Assembly: GCF_003003885.1 (NCBI RefSeq)
Contig: NZ_PVWN01000015.1
Location: forward strand, 36,168-100,167
Direction of reading: 5' to 3'
DNA from: Chlorogloea sp. CCALA 695
Lineage (GTDB): Bacteria > Cyanobacteriota > Cyanobacteriia > Cyanobacteriales > Chroococcidiopsidaceae
DNA length: 64,000 bases
This document shows positions 44,676 to 52,468 of the stretch, piece after piece (position 1 is the stretch's first letter; each line of letters starts with the position of its first letter). The translations under genes and the position numbers were made by a program. Under the pieces are notes generated by a model. It made no database searches. It worked only from the letters and a program-made list of their open reading frames with translations, and had not been told where the DNA came from.

Positions 44676-47300
44676 ATGACGATCTCTCAGGAGAGGATTA
44701 TCCCCACCGATTTGCGTAATGAAATGTCCCGGTCTTACCTAGAATACGCGATGAGCGTAATTGTAGGTCGGGCGCTTCCAGATGCCAGGGATGGTCTGAA
44801 ACCTGTGCATCGCCGCATTCTTTACGCAATGCACGAACTAGGACTAACCGCCGATCGCCCGTTTCGTAAATGCGCCCGTGTAGTCGGGGAAGTATTGGGT
44901 AAGTATCACCCCCACGGAGATACGGCGGTATATGATGCCTTGGTGCGGATGGCGCAAGACTTTTCTATGCGATCGCCCCTCATCAACGGACATGGTAATT
45001 TTGGCTCGATAGACAACGATCCCCCCGCCGCAATGCGATACACCGAATGTCGCTTGCAGTCATTAACCGGGGACTCGTTATTACGAGATATAGAAGCAGA
45101 AACGGTAGACTTTAGCGATAACTTCGACGGTTCGCAACAAGAACCCACTGTACTACCCGCACGGATTCCCCAGTTATTGCTTAATGGTTCATCGGGAATT
45201 GCTGTCGGGATGGCGACAAATATTCCCCCCCACAATTTGGGTGAAGTAATTGATGGGTTAGTTGCTTTAATTCGCAATCCAGAAATTACCGATCTGGAAT
45301 TAATGCAATACATTCCTGGTCCAGACTTTCCTACCGGAGGGCAGATATTAGGCACAGCAGCAATTAAAGAAGCTTATACTACTGGGCGCGGCTCAATTTG
45401 TATGCGCGGAGTCGCAACAATTGAAACCATCGAACAAAGAGGTCGTCCTGACCGAGAAGCGATTATTATTACAGAATTGCCTTACCAGACAAATAAGGCA
45501 GCGCTAATCGAGAAAATCGCCGAAATGGTGAACGAAAAGCGCCTAGAAGGAATTTCTGATATTCGGGACGAAAGCGATCGCGATGGGATGCGAGTAGTTA
45601 TAGAACTTAAGCGCGATGCCTATCCCCGCGTAGTGCTAAACAATCTGTACAAGCAAACACCTGTACAAGCAAACTTTGGCGCAAATATGCTGGCGCTGGT
45701 GAATAACGATCCTCAGTTGCTAACCCTGCGGCAGTTTTTACAAGTATTTTTAGACTTCCGCATCGTTTCGATTACCCGCCGCACTCAGTACGAATTGCGT
45801 AAAGCTGAGGAACGAGATCATCTATTGCAAGGCTTGCTAATTGCTCTAGCTAATTTAGATGCAATTATCATCACAATTCGTCAAGCCGCCGATTCACCGA
45901 CAGCCAAAGTAGAGTTGATTGAGTCTTACTCTCTTAGCGAACAACAAGCCGATGCAATTTTACAGATGCAACTGCGCCGCTTGACAGCATTAGAAGCTGA
46001 TAAAATCCGCAACGAACACGATGATTTGCAAACCCAAATTACCGACTTGCAAGACATATTGGCAAGACGCGAACGGATTTTAGAAATTGTTGAAACTGAA
46101 GTAGGGCAAATAAAAGCTGCTCACTCCACCCCCAGACGCACAGTAATTGAGCGAGATTTAGGGGAACTGGGAGACATTGACTTAATTGCCAATGAAAAAG
46201 CTTTAATTTTGCTGACAGAGCAAGGTTACATTAAGCGGATGCCTGTAAGCACTTTTGAGGCGCAAAGTAGAGCAACGCGCGGTAAAGCTGGGGCAAAAAT
46301 TAAAGAAGATGACGGGATTGAGCATTTTCTAACTTGTTGCGATCATGACAGCATATTATTTTTTAGCGATCGCGGTGTAGTTTATTCTCTGAGGGCTTAC
46401 CAAATCCCTGCCGCATCCCGCACTAGCCGAGGTGCGCCCATTGTGCAGATGTTACCCATCCCTAGAAATGAAAAAATTACTTCCATCGTTCCTGTGAGCG
46501 AATTTACTAGCGATGAATACTTGGTAATGTTGACTCGCAATGGCTACATCAAAAAAACTGATTTAGCAGCTTTTAGTAATATTCGGGCAAATGGATTAAT
46601 TGCGATTTCTTTAGAAGATGGCGATGAGCTTCGGTGGGTACGACGAGCGAGAAATGAAGACAGTATCATTATCGGTTCGCGTTCGGGGATGGCAATTCAC
46701 TTTAGAACCAATAAAGAACAATTGCGCCCTCTAGGTAGAGCAACTCGCGGCGTAAGAGCGATGAAACTTAAAGCTGGCGACGAGCTAATTGGGATGGATA
46801 TATTGCCTAGTGCTGTTCTTGCTACTTTGCCCATCTTAGATACTGAAGCCGAGGAAGTCGAAATTGATGAAATAGAAGTTACGGAAACGGAAGTTGAAAT
46901 TGATGAAATAGAAATTTCTGAAATTGCTGAAGGTGAAGAAGTAACGGTTACTGAGGGAACCGGCCCTTGGGTATTAATTATTACTATGGGAGGCTATGGT
47001 AAGCGCGTTCCGGTGGCTCAGTTTAAGCTGTACAACCGGGCAACCAAGGGGAAAATTGCTACCAAATTTAAACCCCGTAAAACCCAAGACAAACTTGCAG
47101 CCCTCTGTGTTGTCAACACTGATGATGAATTAATGATGGTGACAAGTCGCGGAATTATTATTCGTCAAACCGTCAACGCTATTCCTACGCAGTCTAGAAC
47201 CGCTACCGGGGTAAGAGTGCAACGATTGGATGAAGACGATGCGATCGCCGATGTTGCTTTAGTACCGCCTAATGTCATTGATGATGTTGAGGAAGAGTAA
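44676..47300 (+). CDS. gyrA: DNA gyrase subunit A
   Basis: The 874-residue protein is the cutting subunit of gyrase. The N-terminal domain (LDARDG...; residues 30-50) leads to the quinolone-resistance-region segment [15 protein letters not shown] (78-92; Thr83 and Asp87 by E. coli numbering) and the catalytic Tyr122 in AAMRYTECR. The beta-pinwheel begins near 505. Its GyrA box is [12 protein letters not shown], not the canonical QRRGGKG, a variant of the kind seen in other cyanobacterial GyrA. An acidic, repetitive insert (about 720-762) lies in the pinwheel. It is followed immediately by an intrinsic terminator that lies within lnt. Confidence 0.96.
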   Translation: MTISQERIIPTDLRNEMSRSYLEYAMSVIVGRALPDARDGLKPVHRRILYAMHELGLTADRPFRKCARVVGEVLGKYHPHGDTAVYDALVRMAQDFSMRSPLINGHGNFGSIDNDPPAAMRYTECRLQSLTGDSLLRDIEAETVDFSDNFDGSQQEPTVLPARIPQLLLNGSSGIAVGMATNIPPHNLGEVIDGLVALIRNPEITDLELMQYIPGPDFPTGGQILGTAAIKEAYTTGRGSICMRGVATIETIEQRGRPDREAIIITELPYQTNKAALIEKIAEMVNEKRLEGISDIRDESDRDGMRVVIELKRDAYPRVVLNNLYKQTPVQANFGANMLALVNNDPQLLTLRQFLQVFLDFRIVSITRRTQYELRKAEERDHLLQGLLIALANLDAIIITIRQAADSPTAKVELIESYSLSEQQADAILQMQLRRLTALEADKIRNEHDDLQTQITDLQDILARRERILEIVETEVGQIKAAHSTPRRTVIERDLGELGDIDLIANEKALILLTEQGYIKRMPVSTFEAQSRATRGKAGAKIKEDDGIEHFLTCCDHDSILFFSDRGVVYSLRAYQIPAASRTSRGAPIVQMLPIPRNEKITSIVPVSEFTSDEYLVMLTRNGYIKKTDLAAFSNIRANGLIAISLEDGDELRWVRRARNEDSIIIGSRSGMAIHFRTNKEQLRPLGRATRGVRAMKLKAGDELIGMDILPSAVLATLPILDTEAEEVEIDEIEVTETEVEIDEIEISEIAEGEEVTVTEGTGPWVLIITMGGYGKRVPVAQFKLYNRATKGKIATKFKPRKTQDKLAALCVVNTDDELMMVTSRGIIIRQTVNAIPTQSRTATGVRVQRLDEDDAIADVALVPPNVIDDVEEE
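46854..46913 (+). repeat. 24-bp direct repeat inside gyrA
   Basis: GAAGTCGAAATTGATGAAAT (46854 on, 24 bases) recurs with one change at 46890-46913, 36 bases apart and in frame. It encodes two EVEIDEIE units of the acidic insert. Confidence 0.85.
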
Positions 47301-48957
47301 ACATATAAAAGCGGGGGGTTTTCTCCCGCTTTTTATTGCTTTAATCGCTGGGGTGTTGATGGGTTTAACTGTTGCACCTGTAAGCGCATGGTTTTTAGCT
47401 TGGATTGCTTTAGCACCGTTATGGATTTTAATTGTTGAAGCGACAGCTAATAAATCTCTTGCACTAATTGAGGAGCCTCCCCTAAATCCCCCAACTTTGG
47501 GGGACTTTAGATTTGATTCCCCCCAGAATTGGGGGGGTAGGGGGGCTATAGATCGTTTGCCAAGGAAAACTAATATTTTCCTTTGCGGCTTGCTGTGGGG
47601 AATTGGCTATCACGGTGTAGCGATCTGGTGGATTACTGGCATTCATCCGATGACATGGATGGGAGTACCTTGGTTTGCTAGTTTAGCGATCGCTGCTTTT
47701 TGCTGGATATTTCTTACACTGTGGGGAGCGGCTTTAGTTGCAGTTTGGGCAACTAGCATGACTTTTTTGGGAAAAAAGTTAACTTTTCCCCTCCGCGTTT
47801 TAGTTGGTACAACCTTATGGTGCGGTTTAGAAAGTATTTGGAGTAGGGGCGCATTGTGGTGGACTACGCTCGCCTATACTCAAAGCCCCCACAACATCGC
47901 AATTTTACATTTAGGTCAAATATCGGGTACTACGGCAGTAACCGCCGCTCTAGTTGCAGTTAACTTGTTAATTGCTGAAGCTTGGCTTAATCGTAGTAGA
48001 ACTTACTTAAGTTATGCAGCTTCTTTACTAATCGGATTGCATTTAATTGGGTGGGGATTAGCCAGTCAGCCACTAATCAAAACCCCGGAAACCGCTTTAA
48101 AAATAGGCATTATTCAAGGGAATATTCCGAACGAAATCAAGCTTTACGAAGGTGGTTTACGTCGGGCGATTGAAGGTTATACTACTGGCTACAAAACTCT
48201 TGCTGATCAAGGAGTTGAGGCAGTTTTGACCCCCGAAGGAGCTTTGCCTTTGTTTTGGCGAGATATACCAAGTAGTTCTTTTTATCAAGCAGTGCGCGAA
48301 AAAGGTGTTGTTGCTTGGTTGGGAGCTTTTGGAGAACAAGGAAGCAGCTATACAAATAGTTTGTTTACGCTTACAGGTACAGGACAAATTTACAGCCGCT
48401 ACAACAAAGTAAAATTAGTACCTCTGGGCGAGTATATACCCTTTACAGAAGTTTTAGGAACATTAATTAATAGACTTTCCCCCTTAGAAGCCCATCAAGT
48501 TGCAGGTGCAGACAACCAAGTATTTGACACACCTTTTGGACGAGCGATCACAAGTATTTGTTATGAATCCGCCTTTGGTGAGCATTTACGCCGCCAAACT
48601 GCTCTAGGAGGTCAATTTATCCTCAGCGCTGCTAATAACGCCCACTACAGTCCCGCCATGCCTGCTCAACACCATGCTCAAGATGTGATGAGGGCAATTG
48701 AGAGCGATCGCTGGGCAGTAAGAGCAACAAATACGGGTTACTCTGGAATTGTCGATCCCCACGGCAAAACAGAGTGGATATCTAAGCTCAATACTTATCA
48801 ATTACACGCTGCAACTATTTATCGTCGGGAAACAAAAACATTGTATGTGCGTGCTGGAGATTGGTTAATGCTCCTACTATTAACGTTGAGTTTGCTCGTT
48901 TTGGGGATAATCTTAAATAATAGTAGAAGTCGCCAAGAGCAACCAAGGCAATTTTAA
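47272..48957 (+). CDS. lnt: Apolipoprotein N-acyltransferase
   Basis: The 561-residue membrane enzyme adds the third acyl chain to lipoproteins. About six N-terminal helices are followed by a carbon-nitrogen hydrolase domain with the catalytic residues in [12 protein letters not shown] (Glu), [15 protein letters not shown] (Lys) and [10 protein letters not shown] (Cys). The first in-frame starts (47272-47287) all lie inside gyrA, a 29-base overlap at most, and no later start preserves the first helix. The gyrA terminator hairpin (47307-47333) encodes part of that helix region. Residues of about 68-92 (EEPPLNPP...WGGRGA) come from an inserted palindromic repeat. Confidence 0.9.
   Translation: MSLMMLRKSKHIKAGGFLPLFIALIAGVLMGLTVAPVSAWFLAWIALAPLWILIVEATANKSLALIEEPPLNPPTLGDFRFDSPQNWGGRGAIDRLPRKTNIFLCGLLWGIGYHGVAIWWITGIHPMTWMGVPWFASLAIAAFCWIFLTLWGAALVAVWATSMTFLGKKLTFPLRVLVGTTLWCGLESIWSRGALWWTTLAYTQSPHNIAILHLGQISGTTAVTAALVAVNLLIAEAWLNRSRTYLSYAASLLIGLHLIGWGLASQPLIKTPETALKIGIIQGNIPNEIKLYEGGLRRAIEGYTTGYKTLADQGVEAVLTPEGALPLFWRDIPSSSFYQAVREKGVVAWLGAFGEQGSSYTNSLFTLTGTGQIYSRYNKVKLVPLGEYIPFTEVLGTLINRLSPLEAHQVAGADNQVFDTPFGRAITSICYESAFGEHLRRQTALGGQFILSAANNAHYSPAMPAQHHAQDVMRAIESDRWAVRATNTGYSGIVDPHGKTEWISKLNTYQLHAATIYRRETKTLYVRAGDWLMLLLLTLSLLVLGIILNNSRSRQEQPRQF
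47307..47337 (+). terminator. Intrinsic terminator of gyrA, inside the lnt reading frame
   Basis: AAAAGCGGG (47307-47315) pairs perfectly with CCCGCTTTT (47325-47333), with more Ts after it. It begins six bases after the gyrA stop at 47298-47300, but lies downstream of all plausible lnt starts. Confidence 0.8.
47476..47556. repeat. Palindromic C/G-run repeat inserted in lnt
   Basis: CCTCCCCTAAATCCCCC at the left and GGGGGGGTAGGGGGGC at the right are roughly complementary, around a central CCAACTTTGGGGG hairpin. It has the look of the cyanobacterial repeat with C-run and G-run arms. The whole element is read in frame by lnt, giving a Pro/Gly-rich stretch between helices. Confidence 0.8.
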
Positions 48958-48977
48958 AATTACCTGTATTATCAGTT

Positions 48978-49601
48978 ATGATTCAGACCATATCTAAACA
49001 AGTAACCTTTGACGAGTTTATTGCTTGGTATCCAGAAAAGTCAGAATCTCGTTATGAATTGCACAATCGCATAATTGTCGAAATGCCTAAACCGACTGGG
49101 AAACACTCAGAAATAGCAGGTTTTCTTGCCGCAGAACTTAACTTTGCAATTAGACAGCACCAACTCCCTTACTTTATACCCAAAGAGTGCGTAATTAAGT
49201 CTGATAGCGATCGCTCTGGCTATGAACCCGATTTGATAGTTGTAGATAGACAAGCTATTACAAGCGATCCTAGATGGGAAAGAGAATCAATTATCACAGT
49301 TGGTAATTCTGTTAGATTGGTTATCGAAGTTGTTAGCACTAATTGGCGCACCGACTACGGACACAAGCTTACAGACTACGAGACTTTAGGCATTCCTGAA
49401 TACTGGATTGTAGACTACTTAGGTTTGGGCGGTAAGCGTCATATCGGCGACCCCAAACAACCGACAATTTCTGTTTATAGTTTAGTTGAAGACGAGTATC
49501 AAGTTAGTCAATTTCGGTTAGGCGAAGTTATTAAATCCCCAACTTTAAAAGACTTAAATTTGACCGCCGAGCAAGTTTTTAATGCCGGAATTATTAAATA
49601 A
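48978..49601 (+). CDS. Uma2 family (DUF820) putative endonuclease, second copy
   Basis: The 207-residue protein shows SRYELHNRIIVEMPKPTGKHSEIAGFLA, SGYEPDLIVVDR, VRLVIEVVSTNWRTDYGHKLTDYETLGIPEYWIVDYLG, in order; the E/D and ELVS-like EVVS motif is the Uma2 core. It is the second such gene in the window and not closely similar to the first. The 3' end overlaps the convergent hydrolase gene by 48 bases. Its function is unknown. Confidence 0.9.
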   Translation: MIQTISKQVTFDEFIAWYPEKSESRYELHNRIIVEMPKPTGKHSEIAGFLAAELNFAIRQHQLPYFIPKECVIKSDSDRSGYEPDLIVVDRQAITSDPRWERESIITVGNSVRLVIEVVSTNWRTDYGHKLTDYETLGIPEYWIVDYLGLGGKRHIGDPKQPTISVYSLVEDEYQVSQFRLGEVIKSPTLKDLNLTAEQVFNAGIIK

Positions 49602-50465
49602 TTGTAACTGATTTGCTACAATTTGCGATCGCTCTAAATGGGGAACATGACCACAATCAAGCCATAGTAGCCGAGAATGGGCGATCACTCTATTAAACTT
49701 TTCCGCGTCTATTTTCGGCAATGTCTCATCTAATTGACCCCACAAAATTAATGTCTGCGTATTAATTTGGGCAATTTTTCCCACCAAGTCACCATAACCG
49801 CCACTTTTAGTAAAGCTCATCATTGCAGCTTGCCAATTAGACATTTCTAAGTGTAGTACCGCACATCTAATCGCTTCAATTTCTCCAGGCTTTAAATTAC
49901 CGAACTTACTACCTAAAAATAATGCTTGCAATTTGCGCTGTCGCCAATACTCCATTGCCAAGTAGTCTAAAGGCGAAAATAACAATTTGCCTAAAGGGAA
50001 ATCACCACTAAAACCTACACTATTGATTAATACAAGTTTTTCAACAGCATGGGGATAGGACAAAGTAAAATCTATAGCGGTAGCACCTCCCATAGACGTA
50101 CCAATTAGCATTACTGGGCGGTTGATTAGCGTTTGCCAAAAGGCATATAAATGAGTTTTGATTGTGCTGGGATTGTAATCAATTTCTAGTAATCTTTGGG
50201 TAAATCCAAAACCCAATAAATCAACCGCCCATGTTTGGTTGCTTTTAGCCAGTAAAGGGAAAAGGGCGCGAAACTCTAAAACAGAACTATCAAAACCATG
50301 TAGTAATAGTATTGGCGTTCCTGTACCTTGGCAAACGTAAGAAGTTGCGATAGCATTTTGGCTTAAAGAAGTCCTAATTTGCGCTCGTTTAATACCTTTT
50401 GCTAAAGCTATTGAGTTATTTTCTTGCAGTAAATTAACTTCGTAGGGCAAAAAACTAGGAAACAT
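49554..50465 (-). CDS. Alpha/beta fold hydrolase
   Basis: The 303-residue protein has the oxyanion loop [14 protein letters not shown] (near residue 52), the nucleophile elbow in MLIGTSMGGATAID (G-T-S-M-G, near 120), an aspartate in WGQLDETLP and the catalytic His in DCGHVPHLERSQ near 285. The triad is complete. It resembles cyanobacterial alpha/beta hydrolases; substrate is unknown. Its ATG directly follows the stop of the upstream GST gene (TAAATG), so the two are translationally coupled. Confidence 0.93.
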   Translation of the reverse strand: MFPSFLPYEVNLLQENNSIALAKGIKRAQIRTSLSQNAIATSYVCQGTGTPILLLHGFDSSVLEFRALFPLLAKSNQTWAVDLLGFGFTQRLLEIDYNPSTIKTHLYAFWQTLINRPVMLIGTSMGGATAIDFTLSYPHAVEKLVLINSVGFSGDFPLGKLLFSPLDYLAMEYWRQRKLQALFLGSKFGNLKPGEIEAIRCAVLHLEMSNWQAAMMSFTKSGGYGDLVGKIAQINTQTLILWGQLDETLPKIDAEKFNRVIAHSRLLWLDCGHVPHLERSQIVANQLQLFNNSGIKNLLGGQI

Positions 50466-51167
50466 TTAAGCGTCGCCGATAGTCTTTGCAGACTGGTTAA
50501 ATAATAACTGTCTCGACTTTTCAATATCAAGGGGTTGATCCTTAAACGCCTCCGCCTTTTCGTAAGCGCGAATAGTCGATGGACGCGCCTTAATTGCTTC
50601 AAACCAGCGCTTGAGGTGAGGAAAATTATCTAAATTTTGACCCTGCAACTCATAACCTGTAATCCAAGGATAGGAAGCAATATCCGCAATTGAATAACTA
50701 CCAGCAACAAATTCTCTGGATTCTAAGCGCTTATTTAACACGCCATACAAGCGTCCCGTTTCGTTAATATAACGGTCTATCGCATAAGGGATTTTTTCGG
50801 GTGCGTAACGATTGAAATGATGATTTTGTCCCGCCATTGGGCCTAATCCTCCCATTTGCCAGAATAACCATTCTAAAGCCGCTACGCGATCGCGCACATC
50901 GGTAGGAATTAACTTATTAGTTTTCTCAGCTAAATACAGCAAAATCGCCCCAGACTCAAATACAGATATAGGTTCGCCGCCAACCGTGGGTTCGCGGTCG
51001 ATTATTGCCGGAATCCGGTTATTAGGAGCAATTTTGAGAAATTCTGGCTTAAATTGATCGCCCGATCCGATATTAATGGGAATAATATTGTAAGGTAAAC
51101 CCACTTCCTCTAAAAACATCGTAATCTTGTGACCGTTTGGCGTTGTCCAGTAGTAAAGGTCAATCAT
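50466..51167 (-). CDS. Glutathione S-transferase family protein (YghU/Ure2p-like)
   Basis: The product has 233 residues from the ATG at 51167, preferred over the upstream frame start at 51224 because the thioredoxin fold begins at once (IDLYYWTTPNGHKITMFLEE). The N-terminal domain has VFESGAILLYLAEK (SNAIL/TRAIL-like Glu-Ser motif). The C-terminal helical domain has FVAGSYSIADIASYPWI. The TTPNG start resembles the YghU/YfcG group, which uses Thr/Asn rather than Tyr or Ser/Cys to activate glutathione. It is coupled to the downstream hydrolase gene. Confidence 0.92.
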   Translation of the reverse strand: MIDLYYWTTPNGHKITMFLEEVGLPYNIIPINIGSGDQFKPEFLKIAPNNRIPAIIDREPTVGGEPISVFESGAILLYLAEKTNKLIPTDVRDRVAALEWLFWQMGGLGPMAGQNHHFNRYAPEKIPYAIDRYINETGRLYGVLNKRLESREFVAGSYSIADIASYPWITGYELQGQNLDNFPHLKRWFEAIKARPSTIRAYEKAEAFKDQPLDIEKSRQLLFNQSAKTIGDA

Positions 51168-51308
51168 AGTTATTTCTCTATGTGTGAATACTTTAATTAC
51201 AGGGTAACGGGTAAAAATTCTCAATGACCAATTCCCAATTTTCTGTGCATATTACCGCTTAATATTTCTTAAAATAGAAGATAGCTACATTTACATATCT
51301 AAATCATT

Positions 51309-51779
51309 ATGCTCTCGTCGAAAACACAGTTTCAGGAATCAACGGCTACACAACCTTGGCGAATTAAGCTGTTATACGACGGTGAATGCCCTTTGTGCTT
51401 GCGCGAAGTCAACTTTTTGCAGAAACGGGATGCTGGGCGAGGATTGGTAGCTTTTGTAGATATAGCAGACGACTTATATAAAAGCGAAGACAACGGCAAT
51501 ATTGACTTCAAAACAGCAATGGGAAGAATCCACGCCGTACTACCAGACGGTACAATTGTTAAAAACGTAGAGGTTTTTCGCCGAGTTTACGAAGTTTTGG
51601 GGATGGGGTGGATTTACGCTATAACCAAATTGCCTGTAATTGGTTTTATTGCTGATACTCTGTATAGTATCTGGGCATCTTGGCGGCTAAAACTCACTGG
51701 AAGACCAGATTTAGCTACCATCGAACGCAATCGCACTCAAAGGCTTTGTAACTTAGAAGGGCGCTGTAAAGTTGAATAA
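51309..51779 (+). CDS. DCC family thiol-disulfide oxidoreductase-like protein (DUF393)
   Basis: The 156-residue protein contains KLLYDGECPLCLREVNFL near residue 20, the DxxCPLC (DCC) motif with a CxxC pair, followed by VAFVDIADD and FRRVYEVLGMGW. A redox role is inferred from the thioredoxin-like motif only. A weakly hydrophobic stretch lies near 115. The downstream gene begins inside its last codons (eight-base overlap), so the two form an operon. Confidence 0.9.
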   Translation: MLSSKTQFQESTATQPWRIKLLYDGECPLCLREVNFLQKRDAGRGLVAFVDIADDLYKSEDNGNIDFKTAMGRIHAVLPDGTIVKNVEVFRRVYEVLGMGWIYAITKLPVIGFIADTLYSIWASWRLKLTGRPDLATIERNRTQRLCNLEGRCKVE

Positions 51780-52401
51780 CTATCCTGATGCTAGACAATA
51801 CGCGCCAGCAACCGAACGTAACCGCGAGGCAATTTTAGAGGTACTTTTAGAAGTTTTACCACCTACAGGTACAGTTTTAGAAGTTTCTAGCGGTACAGGA
51901 GAACACGCGGTATTTTTTGCACCTCGTCTTACTCCTCGCCATTGGCTACCAACAGATCCTAATCCTTTAGCGATCGCTAGTATTAATGCTTGGAGAAGTT
52001 ATACTAAGGCTGAAAACTTATATCCACCAATTGTTATAGATGCTTGTCAGCCAAATTGGGAATTAGGAGTTGAACCAATTAGCGCGATCGTCAACATTAA
52101 TATGATTCACATTGCCCCTTGGGAAGCTTGTCTAGGCTTGATGGCTGGTGCGAGGCAGATTTTACCCCCCGGCGGTATTTTGTATCTCTATGGCCCTTTT
52201 ACTCACGGCGGAAAGCATACTTCCCTCAGTAATATTGCTTTTGACGAAAGCTTACGGGAGCAAAATCCTAATTGGGGTGTCAGAGATTTAGATAAAGTAG
52301 TCGCTGTTGCCAAATCTCAACAACTTAATTTAGTCAAAACCGTTGCTATGCCTGCAAACAACCTTTCTGTTATCTTTCAACTAGAGACATTGATAGAGTA
52401 A
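51772..52401 (+). CDS. DUF938 SAM-dependent methyltransferase
   Basis: The 209-residue protein starts at TTG, overlapping the DCC gene by eight bases. The N-terminal YAPATERNREAILEVLLEVL is followed by the SAM loop TVLEVSSGTGEHAVFFAPRL (near 35) and WLPTDPNP. NINMIHIAPWEA is the motif IV position. It is a class I methyltransferase of unknown substrate. No other start gives a complete N-terminus. Confidence 0.9.
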   Translation: MNNYPDARQYAPATERNREAILEVLLEVLPPTGTVLEVSSGTGEHAVFFAPRLTPRHWLPTDPNPLAIASINAWRSYTKAENLYPPIVIDACQPNWELGVEPISAIVNINMIHIAPWEACLGLMAGARQILPPGGILYLYGPFTHGGKHTSLSNIAFDESLREQNPNWGVRDLDKVVAVAKSQQLNLVKTVAMPANNLSVIFQLETLIE

Positions 52402-52408
52402 GAGTTGT

Positions 52409-52427
52409 TTATCTTAAATTAAGATAA
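52409..52427. promoter_or_regulatory. Perfect 19-bp dyad upstream of the coiled-coil/TPR gene
   Basis: TTATCTTAA (52409-52417), one base, then TTAAGATAA (52419-52427). The arms are perfect complements with a one-base centre, which suits a protein-binding dyad better than an RNA hairpin. It ends 42 bases before the start codon. Confidence 0.5.
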
Positions 52428-52468
52428 GCGATTTATCAATTTGGCTCATAGGCACAGGAGACATTTCA

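Noticed and set aside
44906..45355. 149-codon ORF opposite gyrA
   Set aside because: It is an antisense shadow of the gyrA catalytic region, with no domain or start signal.
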